From positions 840,001 to 904,000 of the forward strand of contig JACVVK020000202.1 in the NCBI GenBank assembly GCA_018292915.2: a stretch of 64,000 bases of DNA, read 5' to 3'. Position 1 is the first letter of the stretch. Each line of letters starts with the position of its first letter. This document shows, in pieces, positions 41,804-54,700 of the stretch. The notes under the pieces are model-generated. The model saw nothing but the letters and a program-made list of their open reading frames with translations. It had not been told where the DNA came from and did not search any database. Origin of the DNA: Batillaria attramentaria. Its lineage: Eukaryota; Mollusca; Gastropoda; Batillariidae. The translations under genes were made by a program, and so were the position numbers.

Positions 41804-43278
41804 GTGCGTTGTTCCGCCGAATTTTGCTACTGACAAATTGTCTCCCTTGATGCACGCAAATCACTGGTAGCATAGGGCCCCTCCCACCCACTGCAACCCT
41901 TTCAGTGCAAACGTTTGTGTGGTCAATCAACAAATTGTTTCCTAAAGTATGTTCCCTGTGCCCCCAAAATCTAGCAGCTCTCTGATGAAAACGTCTGTGC
42001 ATGCTATTAGCTGCTTGATCATCACTGCTATCTTTTAAGGTTTTGGTTAGCTCATCATGAAAGCTGTCCAGTCTATGCTGTTTAGTTCTAACCACTTTTT
42101 TTTTCTTTTTTTTTTCTCACTTGTGTTTTGTTAATCTGTTGGGTTTTTTGGGTGTGTGTTTGCTCATTGTTTTGATTTTTGCTTTTGTGCTTTGTCTCTG
42201 CTTGTCCTTCATTATTTTACCTATGTTTTTAATGTGTGTTCTTTTGCTTTAAGTTGTTTTCGCCTAGTGTATGTTGAGAGAATGTGGTGTTTTATGTGTT
42301 TTACTTCATTTTTTTTACTGTCCTTATATTGTAAGGTGCTTAGAGCTTGATCCCGGGGGAAAGGCTCCCAATAATAATAATAATTATTATCATTGAATAT
42401 ATATACCACTTGAATTCTATACATACATTCCGAACTTTTGACATGCTTGCGTGTGAGAGGACTGATGTTTGAACGTTATGTTCAGATGCAATTACGATAT
42501 GTCATGGTCACTATCGTTACCAGCTAGAATGCTGATCATTAGCTGCTAGTCCAGGGATGGCCATTACACTAGCAATAAACATGTACATGTACTGTAGGCC
42601 TGTTGCATTTTCATGTGCGTTTTTATTCTGTGCACTGCTGGACAATGCATTAACATTAGAGATTGCTGTTCTCACAGTGGTAGGACAAAAGAATATGCTC
42701 AGTTTATGTACATGTAATATTGTGTTGATGATCACTAGAGTTTTATGACATGCACAGGGTCATAGAAAGTATACACATCTGGTTAATTTGCCTGAGATGT
42801 ATACTAAACCATATTTTGCTGTTTCTATTGCCTGGGATACAGATTTTGAATTACTTTGATGTTGTAGAGACAAGATGAGGAAGAAATGCTGATTGAGACG
42901 GCAGCAGTTGCTGAGCCAATAGGCAATGGAAAACCCGTATTTAAGGTGAGATGTTAATATAGATATGGACTGAATGTATGTCCTGTATAACTGTTTTGTT
43001 TTTTTTTGCATTTTTTGTCGTTGTAAACTCCGTGGTTGGTTGGTTGGTTGGTCGATAGGTTGGTTAAATGATTGGTTGGTGTTTTGGTGGGTGGGTGGAG
43101 GGGTTGGTTAAAACAGTCAGTGAGCAAGCGTTTAGCTTTGCTGACCCGTCACTCTGGAACGCACTACTTACCGGCCTGCGAGACCAGTTGGACATAGATT
43201 GTTTCAAGAATGAATTTAAACGCATCTGCTCCGGCTAGCTTTCAACCAGGCCCACTTACCTACTCCTGATTCAGATGC

Positions 43279-43337
<59 letters not shown>

Positions 43338-43875
43338 ATATTTGTTGGTATGAGTGCGGGAGTACGCGCATTGAGTCACTTCTTGAGAATTTCGTGCTAC
43401 ATGTATATAAGTACAAATCATTATTCTTATAATTATTGGTTGGTTGAATTTTTGGGTGGATGGTTGAACAAATGGACACATTCATTTAGTCCATCATTCA
43501 GTTATACTTTCACCACTATCTTTGAGTTTTGTCCTCAACATATAAAACAGCTGAAATTACATACTTTCGGCAGGCGGAGGTTGTGCCGATAGCTGGAAAA
43601 AAGAACCTCAGGCCTAAGGGTAGCTCACGCTTCAAACGTCGAAAGAAAGTAAAGGATGAAGATGGAGACGAAGGTGTGAAAGTAGAGATTGATGAAGCCC
43701 TATGTCGAGGAATGGTGGATGTTTTGTCACAGACAAATGGGTGAGCCAATAGTTTTTTTGTTTCAGTCTTCTCTCATGTGAGTATGATATAACACTGCAG
43801 TTTAGCAAGAAGGACAGCATTAAGGATTTGCCTCTTGTAACCTTAAACTTTCTCATGAGCATCTGTTGTTATTTT

Positions 43876-43939
<64 letters not shown>

Positions 43940-45663
43940 TATGAAAACACAGTCCTTGGAAGTGGTCTGTGTCAAAAAAGACACTGAGGCCAGAACTGTC
44001 TTGAGTCAGTGACCCTTTCTAGTTATGTTTCTACTGCTCACAGCAGTATCACACAGACACACAACCACAGTCAAGCCCACAACCGAATAGCATGGTGTAT
44101 TTCACACTATAATCAAATATGAATTTAGCTGTGAGCTACCCAGATCTCCAAGGTTCATGGCATAGGTCACAAATACATGGGTGCTTGCCAGTTTGTAAGC
44201 ACACTCTGGAAACATCGGTCAGCAAATAGGACTTTACTGTGTGTTGCATTGTCATCTGCCAGAGCCATTGCTAACACAAGGTCAAAAACCACCATGCTTC
44301 ATTGGGCGCCTAATGCTGTGTGATAAATACTGTAGCAGTTTGGCTTCAAGTCTTGGCAAGGCTTTGGTATTCAGCTGATCTAATTTGGTACAATTCAGCC
44401 TTGGCGCTGCATTATACACAGTGATACCTGTATTGAAAATGTGTAATTCTTGATATTCTGCTTTCAGCTGTGGAAACAACAAAAACAACAACCAGAAACA
44501 CAAAACATAGCAAAGGTCTTACATGTACTTGCAACACAGTCTAGGGCTGTAAAGAACAGTGTCCGTTTCTTTTTTTTCTTCTTTTTTTTCTTCTTTTTTT
44601 TTATTTTATTTTTTTTTTTTTTTTGCTGCCCCAACTCTTTGCCAACTCCAGTGGTGTTCCTCCCAGATCATGGGTGGAACCCACGGAGGACTCGGAAGCT
44701 GGGACACTTTTTATTATGCATGATGATGGAGATGAGGATGATAGTAAGATGATGCTATGGAGGTCCATGTGGTTTGGGACTGCGGGACAGGGCCGCATTC
44801 CACACTTCCTGTCATAAATATCCCGGTATTAACCAGGCCCGGGAACTACGGCACCTGCGGTGCCAGCCGTGTAATCATCCACATCATAAGACGTGTCATA
44901 CTAAGGGAAGCACCCCCAAAGTCACACCCGTGAAGTGGGTGAAACTCAGCTGTGTGGCAACAGCCTCTCCATCGGGCCCATAGCACACCCGCTCTGGGTA
45001 GGAGCCGACCTAGGTAGGAAAAATCCCGCTTGCCTCGGCTGGGATTCGAACCTGGGTCTCCCGGTCCATGGTCCGAAGTGCTAACCACTACACTACGGGG
45101 GCCAGTTCTTTTTTTTTTTTGGGGGGGGGGGGGGGGTGTCTTGACAAAGTCATCTCCAGACTTTTACCCGGAGCTCTTTTGCATAGCTTAGAGTACACAC
45201 CAATTTTTCACACTTCTCTAATCAGCAAAGTGTATTCGTGTAAATAAGGAATTGTGGCAATAGCACAAACATTTGTCAGTTACTTGATATCTTCTTTGCT
45301 TTAGTTCTTGTCTGACAGAAATCTATATGTATAATACTGGACCAGAAAAACAAACAAACAAAACAACATAAAAAACAACAAGAAGTAAGGACCAGTCACA
45401 CTGCTTGGGTGCAGTTTCTGTAGTATGTTACTGGTATCTTCACTATATACATTGTGTCTAGCATATACAATTTTGAATAATTAATCATGCATTATTAGTG
45501 AGATATAAGTATAGTCAGGTGTAATAAATGAGATAAGTCTTGTTTTCCTTAGCTTACATTTTTATGAACACTTCATCATGGTCGAGCACTATGCCTACCG
45601 CTGAGTAGGTGTTAATTAAGTTGTGACAGTTTATATATATATAAACTGACGTGGCAAAATCTA

Positions 45664-45708
<45 letters not shown>

Positions 45709-48034
45709 GACTAGATTTTGCCACGTCAGTAGCAGCTGCAGTGAGTATAAGCATAATACAGCAGTGGGTGTTGTTAAGCTGTCCACCAGCCATTGCCTTT
45801 GTATACCCAGACTAAGTCTCTAAACCCAAGCAATGCAGCTAAATACTGCACTCTTAGGTGCACCCTCTAATTCCCTTGGCACATGACCTTCACGGGTATG
45901 AAGTATATAAGACAAGTCATTTGTTGACTGTATTTCATGTAGCCTAGCTCCTAATCTACTGGTTGTGGTCGGCCCTTCTGCTTCGATCCACTTTTGCTAA
46001 ATGTGTAGAAGTCATGGGTCACTGACTTTTTTTGTGGGACTTACTCAAAGAGGTGAAAGAGTTTTCCGCACCACTGACTCCTTACCAATGCTGCCGATAC
46101 CTGATGCTTACTGACTATTGAACACTGGGCCTGTAGACTAGTAAAGCAGAACAGGTCAACGTCAGTGTAATGGTGTTCAGTTTGTCCATGAGAATTTGCT
46201 GAACTCTGCACAAATCCTCGCATGAATTCCTCCCCTGTGAGAGGTGGCAAGCATTTCCAAGGCGTTGACCTTGTGCAAAGTCATCTCTCTTTCAAACAGA
46301 GAGAGGGAGAGAGAGAGAGAGAGAGAGAGAAATAAAATTTGCAAGATTAGAAGAAAAATTAGGTACAAAGTCCTGTTTTGATCATGAAATTACCATGCAC
46401 ACCAACACACAGCAGCAGTGATAGTAGTACTTGTGCCAAGACTTACCATTGAAAACAAAGATTCATTGTCATTGTCATTTTCCAAAATTTCATTTTCATG
46501 CTAATTGACAGCCCTAACAGTGCTACCCATTTGTAATATGATTATTATCAAAAAGGCTGCGACCAAGGCAGCTTCAAGTCAGACTGTAGCAGACCTAACT
46601 GGAACCACCGTAACCCTCATGGTGACCTTGTTGTGCAGGATGTCAGCAGAAGTGGAGATGGCAGACCAGGACATGGCCACCATCGTTGCCATGGAGAGGA
46701 GCCAGGACCAGGAGAAAGAAACAGTCAGTACACTGTACCAAGCAGATTAGTTTCCTGTGAAAATAACCATCAGAACAAAAAAAAAAGAAAAAGAAAAAAG
46801 AAAAGAAAGCATGCTTGCACCAACTTTTTAGTAAAAAGTGCCTGATACATATACATGCTAGAGTGCATTACTTCATGGCAAATATCTTGTTATGTTCTGT
46901 GCAGCTACTCCTGAAAGTACTGGAGTACCTACTAAGGAAAAAAGCAGCCAAGCGCTTGGTGACTGATAATTTTTGTGACAACTTCATCAAGAAGACAGAG
47001 CAGGACCTCCGAGATGTACGACACATGATCGACAGAGAGAAGGAGGAGGAGGAAGAGGTATTTGTGTCCTGTATCTCCCCCCCTTCCCCCTGCCTTCCAT
47101 ACCCCCATACCCCCCCCCCCCCCAACACCATCCCACCTCCCCATCGATGCAATGCGTAGATTACTTAATTTTTTACGGGATTTTGTATGTACTTAAACTT
47201 TATACATTTATTGGAAGATTGAACTGACCACTAACAGAACATTATTTTGATAAGCAGTTAGAGCACACATTTCTCATGACACCCACTATGATCACATTGA
47301 AGAGTGCCTTGGTAGGTGCGTCACTGAAGTGATCAGGTTACGTTGGCTAGTGCAGAGTTCATGAATTTGTTCACAGAAACTGAAGAATGACCCCAAGCTC
47401 AGCAAAGATCCACAGCAACTTGAGACAGAACTGCAGATCATCCAGACAAAGTACAATAATAAACAGGTAAGTTGCAAAACTTAGAACTTGTTGCTTCACC
47501 TTTGCACATGTATAGTTATCTTGCCGCTGTCTTCATCTTGTGTCCATCTGAGAATTTGCAGACAACTGCCCAGTTTTGTATACTGGTATTCCTGTGTAGG
47601 CTTGCTTGCTTCTTCTTCTTCCTTAAAGCAGCTGCCATCAAGAGGTTGATTATTCTGCTGGGGTGGGGATGGGGTCGCAGAAGAACAGGTACCTGTAGTA
47701 GCTAATGGAGGTTTTGATTCCAGTTTCTGACAACGGTTTCTTAATGTGTTTTTTAGGGGAAGCTCCAGAGAGATGCCAGAGAGAAGATTCGCCTTGATCT
47801 CATTCGATCCTCTGGGATGTCAGAGGAAGAGGTAAGTACTCTACAGTGGCTTTCTAGTATTGGAGAAAAGCATAGCAGCAAGCATTTAGGCAAAAAAGGA
47901 AAAATAAACAGACAAACTACAAACCACCAAAAGAAAACAGTGAAACAGCTGTCCATCTGCCTAAGTGCTAATTTGGTGATCACACGCAAAAGCACACCAA
48001 TCGTGTGCATGCATGCGTGCATGCACGCATGCAT

Positions 48035-48104
<70 letters not shown>

Positions 48105-51100
48105 CACACACCCGCGCACACCAAGATGAGTAGCAATTTGTCAGTGAAGAAACTGAATTGGGACCACCACACACTGCATACAGGGTCTGTACAGGTCGTG
48201 GAATCCTTGAAAAGTCATGGAATTTGAAAATAGCTTTTCCAGACCTGGAAAAGGTATAAAATTATCTCAAGAGTCATGAAATGTCATGGAACTTTGGAAT
48301 TTTATGGAAGCCATTTTCAGCCAGACAGTGAACGGTCAGCTTGGTGATTACTCACTGGACTGATTGCCCAAAATACCAACAAACTGCATTCCTATAAGAC
48401 TAGTGACTAACTCTGAACATTGGTCTTGCTGACTGCGATAACTTGGATAAGCTCAGAATTTCTACCCTCGCATGTGTCAGTGTGAAAGAGGGTGAGGAAG
48501 GTGTCATGGAAAACAGGAGAGTTGGCCTCAAAAAGTCATGGAAAGGTCATGGATTTTTTAGACCGTGAACCTGTATGGACCCTGTCAACATATGTTCTGT
48601 CATGTTTTGATTGTCATTTGGTACAGGTTGAAGGTGTAATGGAGAAACTGATGGCTCAAATGGCCAAAGTGGAAGAGAAGATGGGTCAGGAACAAGCACG
48701 CCAGCGACGGGTGCTGGAAGAGAGGCTAGCCCAGAGGCGCCAGGTGATGGAGTACCAGGAAGTGGTGGAAGCTGAGGCAGACGAGGCGAGGCATGAACGA
48801 ATCAACGCAATGAGGAAACTTTTCAGGGGCAGACTTGACAGCGGGCAGCTGCTTGAGCGTCAGAACGATGAACTGATTGGTAGTTATGAACAGAACCTGT
48901 GGAGTCGCGGGCTTGAGCTAAAGAAAGGTAAGGACTGTGGTGGGAAATACACATTACAAGCTCTGTTTTGTGACCTGACCACAGGCTCAGATGTAACTTA
49001 CACGACCTGCATGGCGTTGTTCTGTTTCTTTACTGATTACTGATTTAACTGAAACATATAGAAATGATTTGCTCTTCCCCTAATTTACCTGGTACATGAT
49101 TTTTGGATCAGGCTTGATTGTGCAGTTGTTTTTGAGAGTTGCAGCATGTGCACCTTTTAAAAAAAGAAAAGAAAAAAAAGCAGACTGGAGATAGACTTAA
49201 GACTGATATCTTGCACTACCACACAAGCAAATATAATGGGGAAATATATGGAACGGAAGGGGACGAACAGGGAATCCTTGCATGTGGCACATTACTTGTG
49301 ATGAATGCGTGCAATGTCAATATTGTGTATTTGTCAGCACGGGAAGACCAGTGGGCAGAGATCAGCGAGCAGCTCCGTCAGAACCGCCTTGTACACATGC
49401 AAAAGTTAATGGAGAAACAGGCACAGGAGCGAGCCATGTTTCTAAAAAAGGCTGATGCAGCAACTTCAACAGATGAAATAGTTAAGGTGGGTGTGCAGAA
49501 AAATCAAAACAGTCATCTTTTGTTATGTGTATGGGGGTTAGCTTTGGGTCTGAGTTACAGCAGAACTTAAGTTTATTCATGACTTCCATTTAAGGAGATT
49601 ATGTCCCTATAGTAAGGTTTTTCTGGAGGAGCAATGGCTTTAACCCTTGTCTTGCTGAGAACGGATTTTTCTAGACTAATTCTCTGGCTTTTTCAGCATA
49701 AGACAAATTAAATCAGGAAGGCCACGATTAAAAAGTAATCATTTGCATTGCAGATATGTAAGAGAACATATGGTTCACTTTTCTAATTCATTTGTTTGGT
49801 GCGTATTAGACAGGTGGAACGTACTCTCCCCAGCTAACTTGTCATTCTTGTCAGGTCTGATAAATGCAAAACACATTTACTAGTCCTTTGTTGTTCTCCT
49901 TCAGTTTTGCTGGTGTGTTGAACACTTGCAGCATATCCACTGTCAAATGGTGAAACAGCCTAAGTGTGTATCAGATCCATGGCCTTTAGGTCCTTTTACT
50001 GTATAACAGTTGATATTTCCCCTTTGATCCTCGTGCTATGGTACAATCTGCAGCATCTTTCATCTGCTTCTACTGACATCAAAGATGCATGTATGATCAC
50101 AGCTGTAACTGATAGTGAGTGCCAGTTGATCATTTGTCACAGGGTTACCACGACTTGCTCTCACGGCAACATGGGGAACAAGAGGATCTAAGCAGCCAGT
50201 TGGATCAGCAAGACGTCAAGGAGCTTGAGAGACTCAATAAGGTCAGTCAGCACACACTGTCACTTAACTCTTACAGGCCTTCTTCAGTACTCATACTTCA
50301 GTACTCACACCCATCTGTATGTTTCAAATGAAATGTTGCACATACAATCTGTGACCCTTTATCTCACTTTTTCTATGATCTGGAAAGGTCCAGCGTACTG
50401 TATTTAAATGTCAGTGACCTGATGTTTACAGCATATTGCATGAGCTCAAGTGTCGATATCATGTTACTCTATAAATCCCAAATGCGTGTGAATATTATAA
50501 TGGTGATTCTGTGCATCAGGGGGCACAACTCTTGGGGTTTGGGTGCTGCACAATTATTTAGCAGGAGGACTGAAAGTTGGAAGGGGGTAGAGAGTTTTGT
50601 GAAAATATAGTGATCAAGTGCAAGACAGCTTGATACACTAGCAGCCTCTCCTTACTTTCTGAATCAAGTTGCAGCCTGTGCAGGGGTTCAGGCACACCTG
50701 TATCTAAACTAATGCTGCTGGGAATGTGATTGTGATTGTGAAATTCATGTTCAGTACTTGGTATCTTCAGTGAAATGTGTCAGGGTTACATGTTAATGTT
50801 AATCCTCTTCGTGCCCTCCGGCACATAAGGCCAACACCAAAGATTGCCACTCTGGCCTTTTCTGAGCTTTCTTCTCTAGCATCCCCTAGGTAAGTTTGTT
50901 TTCCTTCAGCTCTTTGACCACTGTCCACCGCCACGTTTCCTTGGGTCTTCCTCTGGCTCTTTTTCCATCTGGGGTCCAGCGAAGAGGCACCCGGGGTAGT
51001 GCGGTTGGGGGCATCCTGAATATGTGTCCAATCCAGCGCCATCTTCTGTGCTTGATTTCTGTGGTGATGTCGCAGGTCGATGTTGTGGAGTTCTTTATTG

Positions 51101-51707
51101 GAAATGGTGTTAGGCCAAAAGATGTTCAGTATATTCTGCAAAGACATCGGTTTTGGAAGGTCTCAAGTTTGTGGCTGATGGACTTCGTGATCTGTCAACA
51201 CTTCAATTTTCTTGTCTGGAACATTTTGCAGTCTAGCTGTAGAAGCTTGAAAATCAACATTAAAAATGCATACATAAGGGTAAAGATGAAGCCAAATTAA
51301 CACACATGCTGGGATTTTGTTGTATAGGAAACACAAACAGCTGAGGCCCAAGCAAGTGAGGAGGAGACAGAAAGACTAATGGAAAACCTGCAGGCTGTGA
51401 CTGACACCTCTCAGAATGAAGCAGAAAAAATCCTTAGGCTTCACAAAGAGCAGATGGCTGCACACAATGGTAATGTTCTGCAGCAGTCCTTTATTTTGCA
51501 TGAGCATATGTACAAGTGTAGATCGGTGTTTTCATTTTTGACAGATTGGTCCATCATGGATGTGATTTCAAAGACAAGGACCTGGAAAAAGTGCTGATTT
51601 TGACCCAGTGACCCAGTGACACGATGCTGATGTTTCAAGCAGCAGTGACTGTTTTTTTTGTTTGTTTAGCAGGTCTTAAGCCTTAAACCATTCACACCTA
51701 AAGATGA

Positions 51708-51758
<51 letters not shown>

Positions 51759-54700
51759 AACCAACTGTACAAACAAATAACAACAAAAAACAACAACAAA
51801 AAAACAACCTCAACAACAACAACAAAAAAGCACAAAAAAAGCACCAGATGATTTTTAAACCCACCATACTTTGTGACAGTTAACAGGCAACACTGTGCAA
51901 TTCTTTCTGTACTCTGCGCCAATCATCAGGACTGTCCATTTCCTCCGCAGCTCGGCAGCAACGTGAGAAACAGGCCATGCTGCAGAGATTACAGGAGCGT
52001 CTTCAGCAGCGCCTGACCATGGCCTCAGAATCTGAGGCTCGCGATGCACAGGAGCAGGACAAGTTGTGCCAGGAGCAGACGCAAACCATTCAGAAAGTGC
52101 TAGCTTCCAACATGGACCTCAGTGAAGAGTGAGGGACATTCAAAGTGCTTGAAGTTAGTTAGTTAGTTATTTAGGGCTTTACGCCGCGCATTCAAAGTGC
52201 TTGAAGTTAGTTAGTTAGTTATTTAGGGCTTTACGCCGCGCATTCAAAGTGCTTGAAGATAGTTAGTTAGTTATTTAGGGCTTTACGCCGCGCATTCAAA
52301 GTGCTTGAAGTTAGTTAGTTAGTTATTTAGGGCTTTACGCCGCGCATTCAAAGTGCTTGAAGTTAGTTAGTTAGTTATTTAGGGCTTTACGCCGCGCATT
52401 CAAAGTGCTTGAAGTTAGTTAGTTAGTTATTTAGGGCTTTACGCCGCGCATTCAAAGTGCTTGAAGTTAGTTAGTTATTTAGGGCTTTACGCCGCGCATT
52501 CAAAGTGCTTGAAGTTAGTTAGTTATTTAGGGCTTTACGCCGCGCATTCAAAGTGCTTGAAACACAGATGCATGCAATACTAAACTACAACATAAAATAG
52601 GTGTATGGCTCACATGTTTTTCACATAACATACAAATGATAACTGAACATGACCCCTGAATGGTTTTTCACAGGGAGGCATTATTTGATCTGCTAAAAAC
52701 AACAACAACAACAACAAAAAAACTCTTGTCATATGTGTTCCAGAGCTAAGGACAAAGTCCTGAGACAACACGAACAGAACATGCAGGCCTTGTCCAACCA
52801 GCTCCAGCGAAGCAAGATGCGGCAGCAAAAGAGGTGGGATTTGTTGTTGTTGTCTAGCAAAGTGAGACACATCATCTTCTGTTTTGTTATTATTTGATGG
52901 TGTCAGCCACTTTATTTTCAGATTTGGGGAATTTTGGGCTCTTTACCATAGGGGAAACGTTTTCCTGCAGTTTGGGCTGTATCCACTGACATAATTTATC
53001 TTTGACATTACTGAGGCTATTGAGACAAAAAGTGGTGTATTATAGGAATGCAGTAGTTAACTCAGGTAGTGTTGAGCCCGGATTATTCCAGGCTACCACA
53101 ATGACTTTTCCAGCATAAGACAATTCAGCAAGACCAGGGTTAATTCATGAATCATTCGCAAAATGGAATGAATATCTGCAAAGGAGATCTGTTGGCGCAG
53201 CCTACTTCTGGCCTCAGTGTTGAACTGTGTCTTAACTAGTATGTATTTATTTATTCATTTTTGTTATCCAGTCTTGAAATGAAGCTGAACCAAAGGCGAG
53301 CCCGCATGTTGGAGCTGAAACAGAAACAGGAGGACCTGAAAAGATCAAAGAAAGATATGAATGAGAAAGAGAGGCAGAAACTGGAAGAAGAACTGGTGAG
53401 CGCAATAAGATTTGTGACTTTGTTTCGCTCTTCAGTTATTTCGCAGTTACCCATTTAATGAGAGGACTTCATTAGGTCTGTGTGTGGACAGTTTCACTAG
53501 TGTTCAGGAGTTTGTGTGTCGAAATTAAAATCAAAGTTTTGATAGAGTCCTGGAAATTTTCATTGCTTTATGTCAAATTTTGGAGCAGAAAGACCAGCTA
53601 TAGAGCATCAACACTACATGTACCACCAGACTAATTTTGATCACACATGAATATACCGTCCTTGTCTGAAAAAAGTAAAGTAGCCATTAACATTAGCAGG
53701 CTTTCGCTTCCTCATCCTCCAGTCCAGTGGCGCCACTAGTGCTTAAAGGAGATGGATATGTGCGCCAAGGTAAAGCCTGCAACACACCCCAACACCAAGA
53801 CCAAGAGGACCTCAGGGCAAAGTTATCTCCCTTGATGCACAGCATGGCTGTCTCTACATGTACAGTGTACGTATTTGCATGTGGTCACTATACATTTCAG
53901 GCTGCCCAGATTGAGGCAGAAGAGAAGAAGCTTGAGGAGGCACGTCAGGCGGCAGTTTCAGATCTTCGCAGACAGTTAGCTGCAGAAACGGAAGAAGCCC
54001 TTCGGTTGCAGGATGAAGAGATCGGCCTGCTAATTGGTCGTCTTCAGGTTTGGGGATTTTTTGTTCATTTTTTGGTTTATGGTTTTCTAGTTGAATAGCA
54101 TATGCAGTGACAGTGAAAGTAAAATATTATTACAGGTCTAGCACAGTGCTTGCGCTGGACTGGTTATTTGGACACTTTGGGCGTTTTTTTTCAAATGCAT
54201 AGTACTAGTTATATTAATACACAATGATTTGTCAGTTTGATGACTGCAAGATGGATTGCCTACTTATACAGTAAAATCTCCCATTCATCTACCTGTGTCA
54301 AATGACCAGAGAAGTCATGTATGGTCAGTTGCTGCTCTTAGTCACACAGAGAGTGACCCCCTCTCTCAAGCAACCAGTGACAGCCCAGTTGCTGGCAAAG
54401 TTGCCTTTTGCTTGCCATCGGTAAATAGTAGCTAGCTTTGTTGATTTTTCCTCTCCAATATCTATATTGATCAGTTTGAATTCTCTGTTCAGGTTGGACA
54501 AGCAAGAAGGAAAGCTATACTAGAGCGGCAGGACAAGACGCTGAAAGAGCTACAAGTATGTCATTGTGTTTTTTTCAATTGTCAATGCTTGTATGTTCAG
54601 ATTTGTTGCGTTCAGTGCGCTGCCAGAAAACCTTGCTTCAAAGCATTTCAGAAAGCACTGCTTTTATGTGTTCACAATGCATTTATAAGTTGTGTTATTT

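Noticed and set aside
45030..45105. Possible true tRNA gene (also heads at 1040-1090, 5640-5710, 29580-29633, 57762-57840)
   Set aside because: Each head is fused to a repeated SINE body and does not fold as a clean cloverleaf by eye; the family context explains them.
46505..46638. Extension of EVC exon 4 upstream into the in-frame open region
   Set aside because: A good acceptor (ttgtgcag) at 46638 joins exon 3 in phase, and the upstream residues have no EVC-like composition.
52141..52560. CRISPR-like regular array
   Set aside because: Units are contiguous without distinct spacers, and the sequence is in a eukaryotic intron; it is a minisatellite.
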